DNA from: an uncultured Lachnospiraceae bacterium
GTDB taxonomy: Bacteria > Bacillota > Clostridia > Lachnospirales > Lachnospiraceae
Assembly (NCBI GenBank): GCA_947384285.1
Contig: CANDGI010000010.1
Location: 27,015 to 91,014, forward strand
Direction: 5' to 3'
Length of the DNA stretch: 64,000 nucleotides
Below the pieces are notes generated by a model. That model saw only the letters and a program-made list of their open reading frames with translations. It did not search any database and had not been told where the DNA came from. Each line of letters opens with the position of its first letter. The first letter of the stretch is position 1. Shown piece after piece: positions 8,276 through 17,403 of this stretch. The translations under genes were made by a program, and so were the position numbers.

Positions 8276-9524
8276 GCAATGGAAAATGATTGAGAAGCAG
8301 ATAAAAAAAATTCTGGGAAGGGATGAGATATGGCTCCTTCTTGGAGCAGCCGGCATTTTATTCGGTTCACTCCTGCTGACAGATATGCTGTCTTATCGGT
8401 ATGTTACCACAGAGTACAATCTTTTCCAGGGGGGGATTATGAACCTGTGCTTTGCAGCAGGGATAACAGGCATTATTATGTTTTGGATGCTGCTTACAGG
8501 TAAGAATTGGAACGTACAGTCCGAGTATTTTTTTCAGGAATGGGAAAAAAAGCAGAAAAAGTTAATGGTTTCTGCAAGCGTAATCGCAGCGTTTTTTTTA
8601 ATCGCGTCAATGGTAAGTTTTCGCTACAGGCTAAGGCATTCCTGGGTATATGGAAATTTAAGCTCTGCCTATATTCCGGTAGGGACAGTGGTGGTCCAGT
8701 GGATTGTGGGCAGCCTGGTCATCTTTTCTTATATGAAGAAAAAGCTGAAGCTTCATATGGAGAACCTAAAACAGATTAATCAGAAAAGCTTGGAAGCCGC
8801 ATTGCGCAGCGAGCAGATGAAGGTGGATTTGATTTCCAATGTGTCCCATGACTTAAAGACGCCGCTGACCTCCATGGTGGGCTACATTGAATTGATGAAA
8901 AAAGAAGAGCCTGACGATGTACTGTCCGATTATATTGATGTGCTTTCCCAAAAAGCCCAGAAATTAAAAGAAATGATAGACAGTTTGTTTGATTTGGCAA
9001 AAACCAGCAGCGGAAATGTAGAGCTGAAGATAGAACAAATGGAGCTGAACTGCCTGATTGAGCAGGTACAGGCGGATATGGCAGACCGGATTGCAGAAAG
9101 CGGCAGGGAATTTGTGGTGATGCTGACGAAAGATCCCACCGATTTTATGGCGGACAGCAGTTATATGTACCGGATTTTCCAGAATTTAATGGAAAATGCA
9201 TTGAAATATTCCCAGGAAAACACCAGGATTTTCCTAAAATCATCCGTAATCCCCATACTGGAAGATGGAAATCCAAGTAAGGAAGATCCACAAGAAGCAA
9301 GACAGAAAGTACGGTTTGAAATCACCAATACCTCCAGCTACCAGATGAACTTTACCAGGGATCAGATTGTGGAACGTTTTGCCAGGGGAGACGAATCCAG
9401 AACAACCGAAGGCAACGGACTGGGCCTTGCCATTGTAAACACCTATACCGCAGCCTTAGGCGGCACATTCGACGTAGCCATCGACTGCGACCAATTCAAA
9501 GCATCCATAGAATTTTTGAAATAA
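8250..9524 (+). CDS. Sensor histidine kinase (VanS-like)
   Basis: 424 aa if started at the TTG at 8250, which has AAGGTGG upstream; an ATG at 8286 (412 aa) is the alternative. Two pairs of hydrophobic segments lie in the first ~170 residues, followed by a short coiled coil and the HisKA motif SNVSHDLKTPLTSM with the phosphorylated His near residue 200. The HATPase part shows the N box (FQNLMENALKYS), and the G boxes VERFARGDESR and GNGLGLAI. The gene overlaps the end of its response regulator by 26 bases. There is no sizeable extracellular domain, so the stimulus is probably sensed in or near the membrane. Confidence 0.88.
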   Translation: MDIKWKNIKQWKMIEKQIKKILGRDEIWLLLGAAGILFGSLLLTDMLSYRYVTTEYNLFQGGIMNLCFAAGITGIIMFWMLLTGKNWNVQSEYFFQEWEKKQKKLMVSASVIAAFFLIASMVSFRYRLRHSWVYGNLSSAYIPVGTVVVQWIVGSLVIFSYMKKKLKLHMENLKQINQKSLEAALRSEQMKVDLISNVSHDLKTPLTSMVGYIELMKKEEPDDVLSDYIDVLSQKAQKLKEMIDSLFDLAKTSSGNVELKIEQMELNCLIEQVQADMADRIAESGREFVVMLTKDPTDFMADSSYMYRIFQNLMENALKYSQENTRIFLKSSVIPILEDGNPSKEDPQEARQKVRFEITNTSSYQMNFTRDQIVERFARGDESRTTEGNGLGLAIVNTYTAALGGTFDVAIDCDQFKASIEFLK

Positions 9525-9527
9525 AGC

Positions 9528-9556
9528 TTTTCATTCGAAAAGAATTGTGATATACT
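9528..9556 (+). promoter_or_regulatory. Likely promoter of the SCIFF locus
   Basis: TTTTCA (9528-9533), 17 bases, TATACT (9551-9556) with an upstream TG-like context. CTTTTC and GAAAAG around 9527-9542 form a short inverted repeat over the -35 region. The transcript would carry the 42-bp repeats in its leader. Confidence 0.4.
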
Positions 9557-9585
9557 TTGCCATGAGGAAGCCTTGATGGCTTGCC

Positions 9586-9711
9586 GGAGGAACCCAACGG
9601 AGTTGGGAGGAGCCCTGATGGCTTGCCGGAGGAATCCAACGGAGTTGGGAGGAGCCCTGATGGCTTGCCGGAGGAACCCAACGGAGTTGGGAGGAGCCCT
9701 GATGGCTTTTG
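9586..9711 (+). repeat. 42-bp tandem repeat, three copies, in the scfA leader
   Basis: Three nearly identical 42-base units start at 9586, 9628 and 9670; a partial copy precedes them. Each unit contains CCCAAC-GGA-GTTGGG, a small hairpin. Because 42 is a multiple of three, the units are open in the scfA frame and would encode a 14-residue repeat (GLPEEPNGVGRSPD), starting only from a TTG at 9581. I read it as an untranslated tandem repeat in the leader, but in-frame reading cannot be excluded. Confidence 0.85.
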
Positions 9712-9745
9712 CCATGAGACAGAAGAACAGAAAGGAAGAATTTCT

Positions 9746-9886
9746 ATGAAACATGTAAAGACATTAAATACAAAAAGATTACAGAACACCGTAAAAAGAG
9801 GCGGCTGCGGCGAATGCCAGACATCCTGCCAGTCCGCATGCAAGACAAGCTGTACCGTAGGAAACCAGAGCTGTGAGAACAAATAG
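9746..9886 (+). CDS. scfA: SCIFF ranthipeptide precursor (six Cys in forty-five)
   Basis: 46-aa precursor peptide that begins MKHVKTLNTKRLQNTVK and has a C-terminal core with six cysteines (CGECQTSC, then ACKTSC, then SC near the end). The spacing and the conserved leader are the hallmark of the SCIFF family, almost universal in Clostridia. The radical SAM enzyme encoded next to it installs thioether bridges from Cys to partner residues. Family work in clostridia links SCIFF products to cell-density behaviour and metabolism, but the exact role is not settled. The ATG has AAGGAAG at 9732-9738; the frame is open upstream through the 42-bp repeats, but that start is TTG without a good ribosome binding site. 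Confidence 0.93.
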   Translation: MKHVKTLNTKRLQNTVKRGGCGECQTSCQSACKTSCTVGNQSCENK

Positions 9887-9913
9887 GCATAATTCTGGAG
9901 TATAAAAATGCAA

Positions 9914-9951
9914 GCACAGACCGTTCGCATCAAACGAGCGGTCATTTGTGC
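9914..9951 (+). terminator. Hairpin between scfA and scfB (attenuator)
   Basis: GCACA-GACCG-TTCG pairs with CGAG-CGGTC-ATT-TGTGC around a 7-base loop, followed by GTTTGG. It may lower transcription of the maturase relative to the abundant precursor. Confidence 0.45.
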
Positions 9952-10024
9952 GTTTGGTATACGGTAGGAGGCTGCATGGAAATTTTGCTGCGGCTTCCAA
10001 TAGATGGAAAGTGAGGAACTGGCA

Positions 10025-11395
10025 GTGGTTCATCAATATAAAAATAACGGTTACAATATTGTTTTGGATGTAAACAGCGGGGCGATACATATAGTGGACG
10101 ACCTGGTCTATGATGTGATTCCATTGTTTGAAACATGTACCAGGGAGGAAATCATCTCCCGGCTGGGACAGAATTATCCCGAAGATGAGATTATAGAGGG
10201 GTACGAGGAAGTAAAAACTTTGGTGGAGCAGCAGCAGCTGTTTACCGAAGATGAATATGAGAATTATATGGAGCAGTTTAAAGAGCGGCCTACAGTGGTA
10301 AAGGCATTGTGCCTGCATATCGCCCATGACTGTAACCTGGCCTGCCGCTATTGTTTTGCCCAGGAAGGGGAGTACCATGGGAGAAAGGCTTTGATGTCCT
10401 ATGAGGCGGGCAAGGCTGCCTTGGATTTTCTTATCGCAGAGTCTGGGAACCGCCGGAATCTGGAAGTGGATTTTTTTGGCGGCGAGCCGCTTTTGAATTT
10501 TGAGGTGGTAAAGAAATTAGTGGCATACGGCAGGGAACAGGAGAAGCTTCACAACAAGAATTTCCGGTTTACCCTGACTACCAACGGCGTGCTTTTGAAT
10601 GATGAGATTATGGAATTTGCCAACCGGGAAATGGCAAATGTGGTGCTCAGCATTGACGGGCGCAAGGAGGTCAACGACAGGATGCGCCCATTCCGGAAAG
10701 GAGCCGGAAGCTACGACCTAATCGTGCCTAAATTCCAGAAATTTGCAGAGAGCAGGAATCAGGAGAAATATTATGTGCGGGGGACGTTTACCCACAATAA
10801 CCTGGATTTTTCAGAGGATGTGCTGCACCTGGCAGATTTGGGATTCCAGCAGATTTCCGTGGAGCCTGTGGTAGCAAAGCCCACCGAAAGCTATGCGCTG
10901 CAGGAGGAAGATTTGCCGAAATTATTTGAAGAATATGACAAGCTGGCAGTGGAAATGATAAAACGCTGGAAAGAAAACAGGGGGTTTCATTTCTTTCATT
11001 TTATGATAGATTTAGAGGGCGGCCCATGCGTGGCAAAGCGGTTGTCAGGCTGTGGTTCGGGCACAGAATATCTGGCAGTGACTCCTTGGGGAGATTTGTA
11101 CCCCTGCCATCAATTTGTGGGAAATGAAGAATTTCTTATGGGAAATGTGACGGAGGGCATAAAGAGTAAGGAGCTGCAAAAGGAGTTCAAGCATTGTAAT
11201 GTGTACGCCAAGGAAAAGTGCAGGAATTGTTTTGCAAAATTTTACTGCAGCGGCGGCTGTGCGGCCAATTCCTGGAATTTTCATGGAAGCATTACAGATT
11301 CCTATGATATTGGCTGTGAGCTTCAGAAAAAGCGGATAGAATGTGCCATTATGATAAAGGCTGCCCTGGCAGAAGAAACAGAGGGAACGTGCTAA
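10025..11395 (+). CDS. scfB: SCIFF peptide maturase, radical SAM/SPASM thioether-forming enzyme
   Basis: 456 aa from the GTG at 10025. The start follows GAGGA at 10013-10017 and yields MVHQYKNNGYN, matching the usual family start; an ATG at 10004 has no ribosome binding site. A 12-codon frame at 9976-10014 has its own strong TAGGAGG site and overlaps the 10004 start region, so coupled translation is possible. N-terminal RiPP-recognition region, then the radical SAM CxxxCxxC cluster (C103, C107, C110 in HDCNLACRYCF) and a SPASM region with many cysteines near the C-terminus (GDLYPCHQF, KEKCRNCFAKFYCSGGC) for auxiliary Fe-S clusters. It acts on ScfA in the cytoplasm. Confidence 0.93.
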   Translation: MVHQYKNNGYNIVLDVNSGAIHIVDDLVYDVIPLFETCTREEIISRLGQNYPEDEIIEGYEEVKTLVEQQQLFTEDEYENYMEQFKERPTVVKALCLHIAHDCNLACRYCFAQEGEYHGRKALMSYEAGKAALDFLIAESGNRRNLEVDFFGGEPLLNFEVVKKLVAYGREQEKLHNKNFRFTLTTNGVLLNDEIMEFANREMANVVLSIDGRKEVNDRMRPFRKGAGSYDLIVPKFQKFAESRNQEKYYVRGTFTHNNLDFSEDVLHLADLGFQQISVEPVVAKPTESYALQEEDLPKLFEEYDKLAVEMIKRWKENRGFHFFHFMIDLEGGPCVAKRLSGCGSGTEYLAVTPWGDLYPCHQFVGNEEFLMGNVTEGIKSKELQKEFKHCNVYAKEKCRNCFAKFYCSGGCAANSWNFHGSITDSYDIGCELQKKRIECAIMIKAALAEETEGTC

Positions 11396-11451
11396 GTCCG
11401 GCAGTGGATGCGGGACTGGCCTAATAAGATAATGTAAGAGAGGAAGAAATC

Positions 11452-13596
11452 ATGAAGAAAAGCAAAGCAACAGGGATTCTGGTTCTGATTCTGGCAATTA
11501 TGGTGGGTATGACCTGGTATGCAGGAACCATTGTCTCAACGGTTGGGGTGGGTGAGAACCGTAATATTAAGCTGGGCCTGGATCTTGCAGGCGGCGTCAG
11601 CATCACCTACCAGGCGGTGGAGGACGATCCATCGGCAGAGGATATGAAGGACACGGTTTATAAGCTGCAAAAGCGTGTGGAAACTTACAGTACAGAATCT
11701 ACGGTGTATCAGGAAGGAAACAACCGGATTAATATTGAAATCCCAGGTGTTTCTGATGCAAATGAGATTTTGGAGGAGCTTGGAAAACCGGGTTCCCTGG
11801 AATTTCAGAATGAAGCCGGGGAAACACTGGTGTCCGGGACGGATATCCAGGACGCCCAGGGCGGCACCTTTACAGATAATATGGGAAACCGCCAGTATGT
11901 GGTGGATTTGACACTGACAGACGAAGGAGCAGAAAAATTTGCAAAGGCAACCCAGGATAATATTGGAAAGACTCTGCCCATTGTCTATGATGGAGAGGTA
12001 ATCAGCGAGCCCAGCGTGGATGAAGCGATTACCGGGGGGAAGGCACAGATTACCCATATGGAAAGCTTTGAGGCGGCAGATGAGCTTGCTTCGATTATCC
12101 GAATCGGTTCCCTGTCTTTGGAGCTTCAAGAACTTCATTCCAAAGTGGTTGGCGCCCAGTTAGGCGAGGAAGCGATTTCCACCAGCTTAAAAGCGGCATT
12201 GATAGGTTTGGTATTGGTGATGCTGTTTATGATAATTATGTACCGGGTGCCTGGATTTACCGCCAGCCTTGCCCTTGTGCTTTATTCGGCATTGACGGTA
12301 TGGGCGCTTTGGATTTTTGACATTACGCTGACCTTGCCTGGTATTGCAGGTATCATTCTTTCCATCGGTATGGCGGTGGATGCCAATGTTATTATCTTTG
12401 CCCGTATCCGTGAGGAGATTGGCGCAGGGAAGACCGTAAGCTCCGCCATCAAGGTTGGTTATGAAAAAGCCCTTTCCGCTATCCTGGATGGCAACATTAC
12501 CACATTGATTGCGGCAGTGGTATTGGGGCTTAGGGGTTCTGGTTCTGTGAAGGGATTTGCTTATACATTAGGAATCGGTATTGTATTGTCCATGTTTACT
12601 GCATTGGTAGTGACCCGCTGGCTGATGAGATGCTTTTATGCCCTGGGCATGCAGGATGCAAAATATTACGGAGCAGCCAAGGAAAGGAATACGATGCATT
12701 TCCTTGGCAAACGCATGGTATTTTTCGTAATATCAGCATTGTTGATTGCAGCGGGCGCTGTGGGAATGGGAATCAACAAATCCAAGGATGGAAATATTTT
12801 AAATTACAGCCTGGATTTTATTGGAGGAACATCTACCACGGTGACCTTTAACGAAGATTATTCCATCAACGAGATTGACGAGAAAATTGTTCCAGTGATA
12901 GAGGAAGTGACAGGCGACCCCAACGTCCAGACACAGAAGATTGAGGGAACCAACCAGGTGGTAATTAAAACCCGCTCTCTGGAATTAGCAGAGCGTGAAT
13001 CCTTGAATCAGGCGCTGATTGACCAGTTTGGCGTCAGCGAAGATGGAATTATTGCAGAGAATATCAGCTCTACGGTAAGTAACGAGATGAAATCAGATGC
13101 AGTTTGGGCAGTCATCATTGCAACGGTTTGTATGCTGATTTACATTTGGTTCCGGTTTAAGGATATCCGTTTTGCAGGAAGCGCAGTCATTGCCCTGCTC
13201 CATGACGTGCTGGTGGTGCTTGCTTTCTATGCGGTTGCAAAAACCTCCGTGGGAAATACCTTTATCGCATGTATGCTTACCATTGTAGGTTATTCCATCA
13301 ATGCAACGATTGTTATCTTTGACCGTATCCGGGAGAACCTGGGCAGCGCAAAGAAAAAAGATCCGGCCAGCCTGATGGAGATTGCGGACAGAAGTATTAC
13401 CCAGACCTTATCCAGGAGTATCAATACCTCATTGACCACATTCATTATGGTATTTGTGCTGTTTATTTTAGGCGTAAGCTCCATCCGCGAATTTGCTCTT
13501 CCACTGATGGCAGGTATCGTCTGCGGCGGTTATTCCTCCGTGTGCATTACCGGCGCACTGTGGTATGTATTTAAGGTAAAGTTTGCAAAAAAATAA
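11452..13596 (+). CDS. secDF: Protein translocase subunit SecDF (fused SecD and SecF)
   Basis: 714 aa. The first half is SecD-like: an N-terminal membrane segment, the GLDLAGGVSITYQ motif, the periplasmic-type P1 domain and a six-helix membrane domain with GIILSIGMAVDANVIIFARIREE. The second half, from about residue 420, is SecF-like with LDFIGGTSTTVTF and TIVGYSINATIVIFDRIRENL. Together they form a 12-helix RND-type accessory of the SecYEG channel that uses the ion gradient to pull exported proteins across. The gene directly follows scfB, a neighbourhood seen in many Clostridia. The ATG is preceded by GAGAGGAAG. A strong terminator follows the stop. Confidence 0.95.
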   Translation: MKKSKATGILVLILAIMVGMTWYAGTIVSTVGVGENRNIKLGLDLAGGVSITYQAVEDDPSAEDMKDTVYKLQKRVETYSTESTVYQEGNNRINIEIPGVSDANEILEELGKPGSLEFQNEAGETLVSGTDIQDAQGGTFTDNMGNRQYVVDLTLTDEGAEKFAKATQDNIGKTLPIVYDGEVISEPSVDEAITGGKAQITHMESFEAADELASIIRIGSLSLELQELHSKVVGAQLGEEAISTSLKAALIGLVLVMLFMIIMYRVPGFTASLALVLYSALTVWALWIFDITLTLPGIAGIILSIGMAVDANVIIFARIREEIGAGKTVSSAIKVGYEKALSAILDGNITTLIAAVVLGLRGSGSVKGFAYTLGIGIVLSMFTALVVTRWLMRCFYALGMQDAKYYGAAKERNTMHFLGKRMVFFVISALLIAAGAVGMGINKSKDGNILNYSLDFIGGTSTTVTFNEDYSINEIDEKIVPVIEEVTGDPNVQTQKIEGTNQVVIKTRSLELAERESLNQALIDQFGVSEDGIIAENISSTVSNEMKSDAVWAVIIATVCMLIYIWFRFKDIRFAGSAVIALLHDVLVVLAFYAVAKTSVGNTFIACMLTIVGYSINATIVIFDRIRENLGSAKKKDPASLMEIADRSITQTLSRSINTSLTTFIMVFVLFILGVSSIREFALPLMAGIVCGGYSSVCITGALWYVFKVKFAKK

Positions 13597-13639
13597 ACTG
13601 CCGTAAAGTGGTTAAAAAATTATTCAGTTCATTGAAAAA

Positions 13640-13666
13640 AGGAGAAACCGTATATCGGTTTCTCCT
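13640..13666. terminator. Bidirectional terminator between convergent secDF and an unknown gene
   Basis: Perfect 11-bp stem AGGAGAAACCG/CGGTTTCTCCT with loop TATAT, flanked by an A run on the left and TTT on the right, so it can work on both strands. Confidence 0.8.
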
Positions 13667-13706
13667 TTGCATTGCTTCGCAATTGAAAATTCTCATGTAA
13701 TGCAGC

Positions 13707-14321
13707 TTATTCTGTCTCAGCCGCTGCTGGTTCTTCTGTCTTTCCAGCCCACTCGTCGAATTTCTTCATAACGGCATCGTAAGTGCTGTTGGAAATACTT
13801 GGCAATTTGGAGCCCCAAGCTCCGGTAGCAGCCTTAAAGCCTTTTTCAAAAGCAGCTCTCATCTCTTCTATCTTAGAGGAATCGCCGCCGGTCAAAGCTT
13901 TTGCAAATTCAACAATACGGTCAGAGGTCTGCTCTACGCCCCAGTAACCATCTTCTGCAATGTCAGCCTGTGCCTGTGCCTTTACATCAGCGCTTACCGT
14001 GAAATTGCCTTTGGCAAGGAATTTCCACATATCATCAGCCTGGCCGATTTTGCTTCCCTGGGTGGTCATCATCTTCTCTACCAGGCTTCTAAGCTGTGCA
14101 GTCCTGGTCTCTGTATCCTTCTTCATGCGGGCAACGATGTCATCTTTAGAATAGATACTGTTCTTGGAAGAAGTCTTGGAAGCATTGCTTTTCTCATATA
14201 CAACGCCCTTATCAGAAGTTTTCTTGGATGTCTCGTTGTTCTCAGCAGCCTTTGTGCTGGCTGGCTGAACGGGTGTGGTATAAGCTGTGCTGTTTACATT
14301 ATTCACACTGTTTACGCTCAT
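13707..14321 (-). CDS. Unknown protein with Ser/Thr/Asn-rich N-terminus
   Basis: 204 aa, not recognised. The first ~55 residues are low-complexity (MSVNSVNNVNSTAYTTP onward), rich in Ser, Thr and Asn, with no signal peptide or membrane segment. Residues 60-190 look folded and helical (KSLVEK-type basic stretch, then MWKFLAKGNFTVSADV and FAKALTGGDSSKIEEMRAAF). The N-terminal style recalls small flagellum-associated or secreted clostridial proteins, but nothing here proves it. It is preceded by AAGGAGGG at a good distance and is convergent with secDF, sharing its terminator. It lies 114 bases downstream of the chemotaxis-receptor fusion on the same strand, so they might share a transcript. Confidence 0.75.
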   Translation of the reverse strand: MSVNSVNNVNSTAYTTPVQPASTKAAENNETSKKTSDKGVVYEKSNASKTSSKNSIYSKDDIVARMKKDTETRTAQLRSLVEKMMTTQGSKIGQADDMWKFLAKGNFTVSADVKAQAQADIAEDGYWGVEQTSDRIVEFAKALTGGDSSKIEEMRAAFEKGFKAATGAWGSKLPSISNSTYDAVMKKFDEWAGKTEEPAAAETE

Positions 14322-14435
14322 AGTATTTGTCCCTCCTTGGCGGAAAATCTGGTTATCCGTAACCTGGTCTTATATTTTTAGTTACTTCTATCAATTATAT
14401 CGGAAAAAGGAGGAAAAAATTAACACTCCTTTTTA

Positions 14436-16232
14436 TTATTTTGCATTCTGCACCTGGCGGATTAAGTCGTAATTGCTGTCTTTTGCTTCCACAAAACCGG
14501 TAACCGGCGTGGTGATGCCGGAAAAATCATGAAAATGGATAAAGGCATCCTTGATAAGCTCAATACGCCCAGGGTCTAGGTTGCTGCTGAGTGCGATAGC
14601 GTCTTTTTGAATATTTCCGGTGGTGGAAATAATTTTTATGCCAGACATATCTGTCCCGGATTTCTGCATTTTCTCGTATGCTTCATTGTAGGTTGCGCCA
14701 GCATCAAAATCACCGTTTATAACGCCCAGGATTACCTGGTCATGGCTGCCTGCAAATGAGACGCTGGAAAAAATAGTCTCTGGATCCAGGCCGGCTTCCT
14801 TGATGCTGTGCTTTGCATAGAGATAGCCGGACGCGCTGTTCTTGTCCACATATGCAAAAGTCCTGCCGGGCAGGTCTTGCAATGTCTGAATCCCCGAATT
14901 ATTTCTGGTAATAATATAGCCATTATAATAATCTTTCCCATTAATGAGAGGGGTGGCAATGGGAACCAGCGGCGTCATCTGGGCTGCGGTAATGTAAGCC
15001 AGAGGGGAGAACCATCCGCCGTCGATGGTGCCTTTTTGAATCTGTTCGCCCAGGGAAAGGTAGTCTTTTACGATGATAATCTTGACCTTCCATCCCAAAG
15101 AATCAAAAATCCGTGCAAGCACCGGCTGATACATATTTTTTATATCGCTGGGTGAGGTGAAGGGATTGATGCCGATGGCAATTTCGTTGTCACCTCTGAT
15201 GGAGCACATATTATATTGAAGGCTTTCACACATGGAGCTGATGTTGTCGCAGCAGGAGAGCAGCGTGTCTGTTTTCTTCTGGTGCTGGGCAATAAGGTCA
15301 ATAGAGTCCTGGGACTGGCTGGCGGAAGTGGAGATGGTATCTGTCAATTTCGCCAGAGCTTCCGTTACGTCTGCAGATACTTCCACATTGGTCTTGGAAA
15401 CAGTGGTTAAATTCCCCATATTCCGTTTAATATCTTCCAGGGAATCGTGGGTTCCGGTAAGGATGCCCACAGTGCTCTCCACAAAGCCGTTCAGCTTCTG
15501 GATGGATTCTTCAGAATGTTTGGTAGATTCATGGCTGTTGTGGATATTCTCTTCCAATTCCTTTACGATATCTTCAATTTCATTGATGAAGGAATCGGTT
15601 TCATCCGAGAGCTTCCCTACCTCTCCCGCCACAATGGCAAATGCCTTGCCGGCTTCCCCTGCATGTGCGGCAGTGATGGAGGCGTTTAAGGACAGCAAGG
15701 TAGTTTCTTCAGAAATATTCTTGATGTATTCCACAATCTTGTGGATGCTTTGGGAGGATTCCAGCAGCTTTAAGTTGGTTTCCTGGGTCAGCCGCAAAGC
15801 GTCGTTCAAGTCCTGGAGCATACGGTAGGTTTCTTTGATGGTTTCGTTTTTTTCTATGATGTTTTTTAAAATGGCATCGGCTTTTTCCTCCACCATCTGG
15901 ATGTGTTCATTCATGGTTTCGCTGTTCTTGTTGACCTGCTGGATTTTCTTCTCTACAAAAGTAGCCTGCTCCAAATTCTCCTCTGAGGAAGCTGCAATCT
16001 GCTGATTGTGGTTTACAAGGGTGGAAAAGGCTTCCTTGTTCTGTTTAGCTATCCAGAATAAATGTTCCGTATCAAAGCCCAGCGTCTCCATCATATCGCT
16101 GATTTCTGTAATAATCTGGCTCTGCTCCTTTGCAGAAAGAGCGTTCTTTGCAGAACCTGCTGCCGCGGCTTCCATTTGCTCTTGCTGGGGCTTTTGTGCT
16201 TTCGACAAAAAATTTTTAAACAAATCACTCAT
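14436..16232 (-). CDS. Soluble methyl-accepting chemotaxis-like protein fused to a C-terminal PhnD-type binding domain
   Basis: 598 aa from the ATG at 16232, which sits just after GAGGAAGGG. Residues ~35-340 form a long coiled-coil MCP signalling domain with the highly conserved hairpin tip around residues 190-212 ([20 protein letters not shown]). Residues ~345-598 match a PhnD-like phosphate/phosphonate periplasmic-binding fold ([42 protein letters not shown]). No signal peptide or membrane segment is visible, so both parts should be cytoplasmic. The order (signalling first, sensor last) is the reverse of ordinary receptors. No chemotaxis or flagellar genes are in the window. Inference: a cytosolic receptor sensing a phosphorylated or other small ligand. 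Confidence 0.85.
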   Translation of the reverse strand: MSDLFKNFLSKAQKPQQEQMEAAAAGSAKNALSAKEQSQIITEISDMMETLGFDTEHLFWIAKQNKEAFSTLVNHNQQIAASSEENLEQATFVEKKIQQVNKNSETMNEHIQMVEEKADAILKNIIEKNETIKETYRMLQDLNDALRLTQETNLKLLESSQSIHKIVEYIKNISEETTLLSLNASITAAHAGEAGKAFAIVAGEVGKLSDETDSFINEIEDIVKELEENIHNSHESTKHSEESIQKLNGFVESTVGILTGTHDSLEDIKRNMGNLTTVSKTNVEVSADVTEALAKLTDTISTSASQSQDSIDLIAQHQKKTDTLLSCCDNISSMCESLQYNMCSIRGDNEIAIGINPFTSPSDIKNMYQPVLARIFDSLGWKVKIIIVKDYLSLGEQIQKGTIDGGWFSPLAYITAAQMTPLVPIATPLINGKDYYNGYIITRNNSGIQTLQDLPGRTFAYVDKNSASGYLYAKHSIKEAGLDPETIFSSVSFAGSHDQVILGVINGDFDAGATYNEAYEKMQKSGTDMSGIKIISTTGNIQKDAIALSSNLDPGRIELIKDAFIHFHDFSGITTPVTGFVEAKDSNYDLIRQVQNAK

Positions 16233-16367
16233 TCCCTTCCTCAAAATTACCCAATAAGATTTAGGGTATTTGGCAATAATATATTAAAATTAGTATAACA
16301 GATGGGCAAATTTTATGCAAGGTGCATATGAGGAAATCTGTCAAAAGAGGAATAAATACAGAAAATA

Positions 16368-16396
16368 TTGACTTTTTACGGAAAAAATGGTTAACT
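16368..16396 (+). promoter_or_regulatory. Possible promoter for ispE
   Basis: TTGACT (16368-16373), 17 bases, TTAACT (16391-16396), about 40 bases upstream of the ispE start. Confidence 0.35.
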
Positions 16397-16437
16397 ATAA
16401 ACAGGAAAAAGTGTATACAAAATACAGGAGAGATGCC

Positions 16438-17403
16438 ATGTTTGAGATGAGATTGAAAGCCCTGGCAAAAATAAATCTGGGTCTGGATGTGCTCAGGCGC
16501 AGGGAGGATGGATATCATGAGGTAAAAATGGTGATGCAGACCATTAACCTGTATGATAAGATTGTGCTGCGGAAAATAAAAAAGCCAGAAATCAGGGTAA
16601 AGACAAATTTATTTTATCTTCCAGAAAATGAAAATAATCTGGTGTACCAGGCTGCAAAGCTTCTCATGGATGAATTTGAAATCGAGGGGGGCGTGGCCAT
16701 TGATTTGCAGAAATTTATCCCGGTGGCTGCGGGAATGGCAGGCGGAAGCTCGGATGCGGCGGCGGTGCTGTTTGGGATGAACCGGATGTACCGGCTTAAG
16801 CTTTCCCAGAAAGAGCTGATGGAACGAGGCGTAAAGATTGGGGCAGACGTTCCTTACTGTGTGATGCGGGGGACAGCGCTTGCAGAAGGGATAGGAGAGC
16901 AGCTGACTGTACTGCCGCCTATGCCCAAATGCAAGGTGTTGGTTGCCAAGCCGCCCATCAGCGTATCCACAAAATTTGTATATGAAAATTTGAACTTGGA
17001 TGGCAATACGCTGCACCCTGATATGGAAGCGCTGGCTGCGGATATCAAGGCAGGGGATTTACAGGGAATCGCGGCTCATATGGGAAATGTGCTGGAGAGC
17101 GTTACGATTCCAAATTACCCGGTCATTGCACAGATAAAGGAAGAAATGATAAACGGCGGGGCTTTGAATGCCATGATGAGCGGAAGCGGCCCAACGGTGT
17201 TTGGATTGTTCCAGGACGAGAAGCTTGCAAGGCAGGCATGCCAAAAAATCCGAGGCAAAGCATTGGCCAGGCAGGTGTATTTGACGGATATTTACAACAA
17301 TCCCACATCCTCTCCCCGCAGGACTGCAGCCTCAAAAGCCGTTGATACGAGAAAGGAAGATTTTAAGGGAAGCCCAAAGATGAAGGAGAGAGGCGGAGTA
17401 TGA
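16438..17403 (+). CDS. ispE: 4-diphosphocytidyl-2-C-methyl-D-erythritol kinase (IspE)
   Basis: 321 aa from the ATG at 16438, chosen because AGGAGAG lies at 16426-16432; an upstream in-frame ATG at 16387 has no such site. GHMP-kinase signatures: ALAKINLGLDVL at the N-terminus, the ATP loop PVAAGMAGGSSDAAAVL and the C-terminal MSGSGPTVFGLF. IspE phosphorylates CDP-methylerythritol in the MEP route to isoprenoids. A basic, polar tail of roughly 30 residues after QVYLTDIYNN exceeds the usual ~290-aa length. The stop overlaps the start of the GntR regulator as ATGA. Confidence 0.93.
   Translation: MFEMRLKALAKINLGLDVLRRREDGYHEVKMVMQTINLYDKIVLRKIKKPEIRVKTNLFYLPENENNLVYQAAKLLMDEFEIEGGVAIDLQKFIPVAAGMAGGSSDAAAVLFGMNRMYRLKLSQKELMERGVKIGADVPYCVMRGTALAEGIGEQLTVLPPMPKCKVLVAKPPISVSTKFVYENLNLDGNTLHPDMEALAADIKAGDLQGIAAHMGNVLESVTIPNYPVIAQIKEEMINGGALNAMMSGSGPTVFGLFQDEKLARQACQKIRGKALARQVYLTDIYNNPTSSPRRTAASKAVDTRKEDFKGSPKMKERGGV

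Noticed and set aside
9586-9711. CRISPR-like repeats upstream of scfA
   Set aside because: Units are directly tandem without unique spacers, and no cas genes are near.
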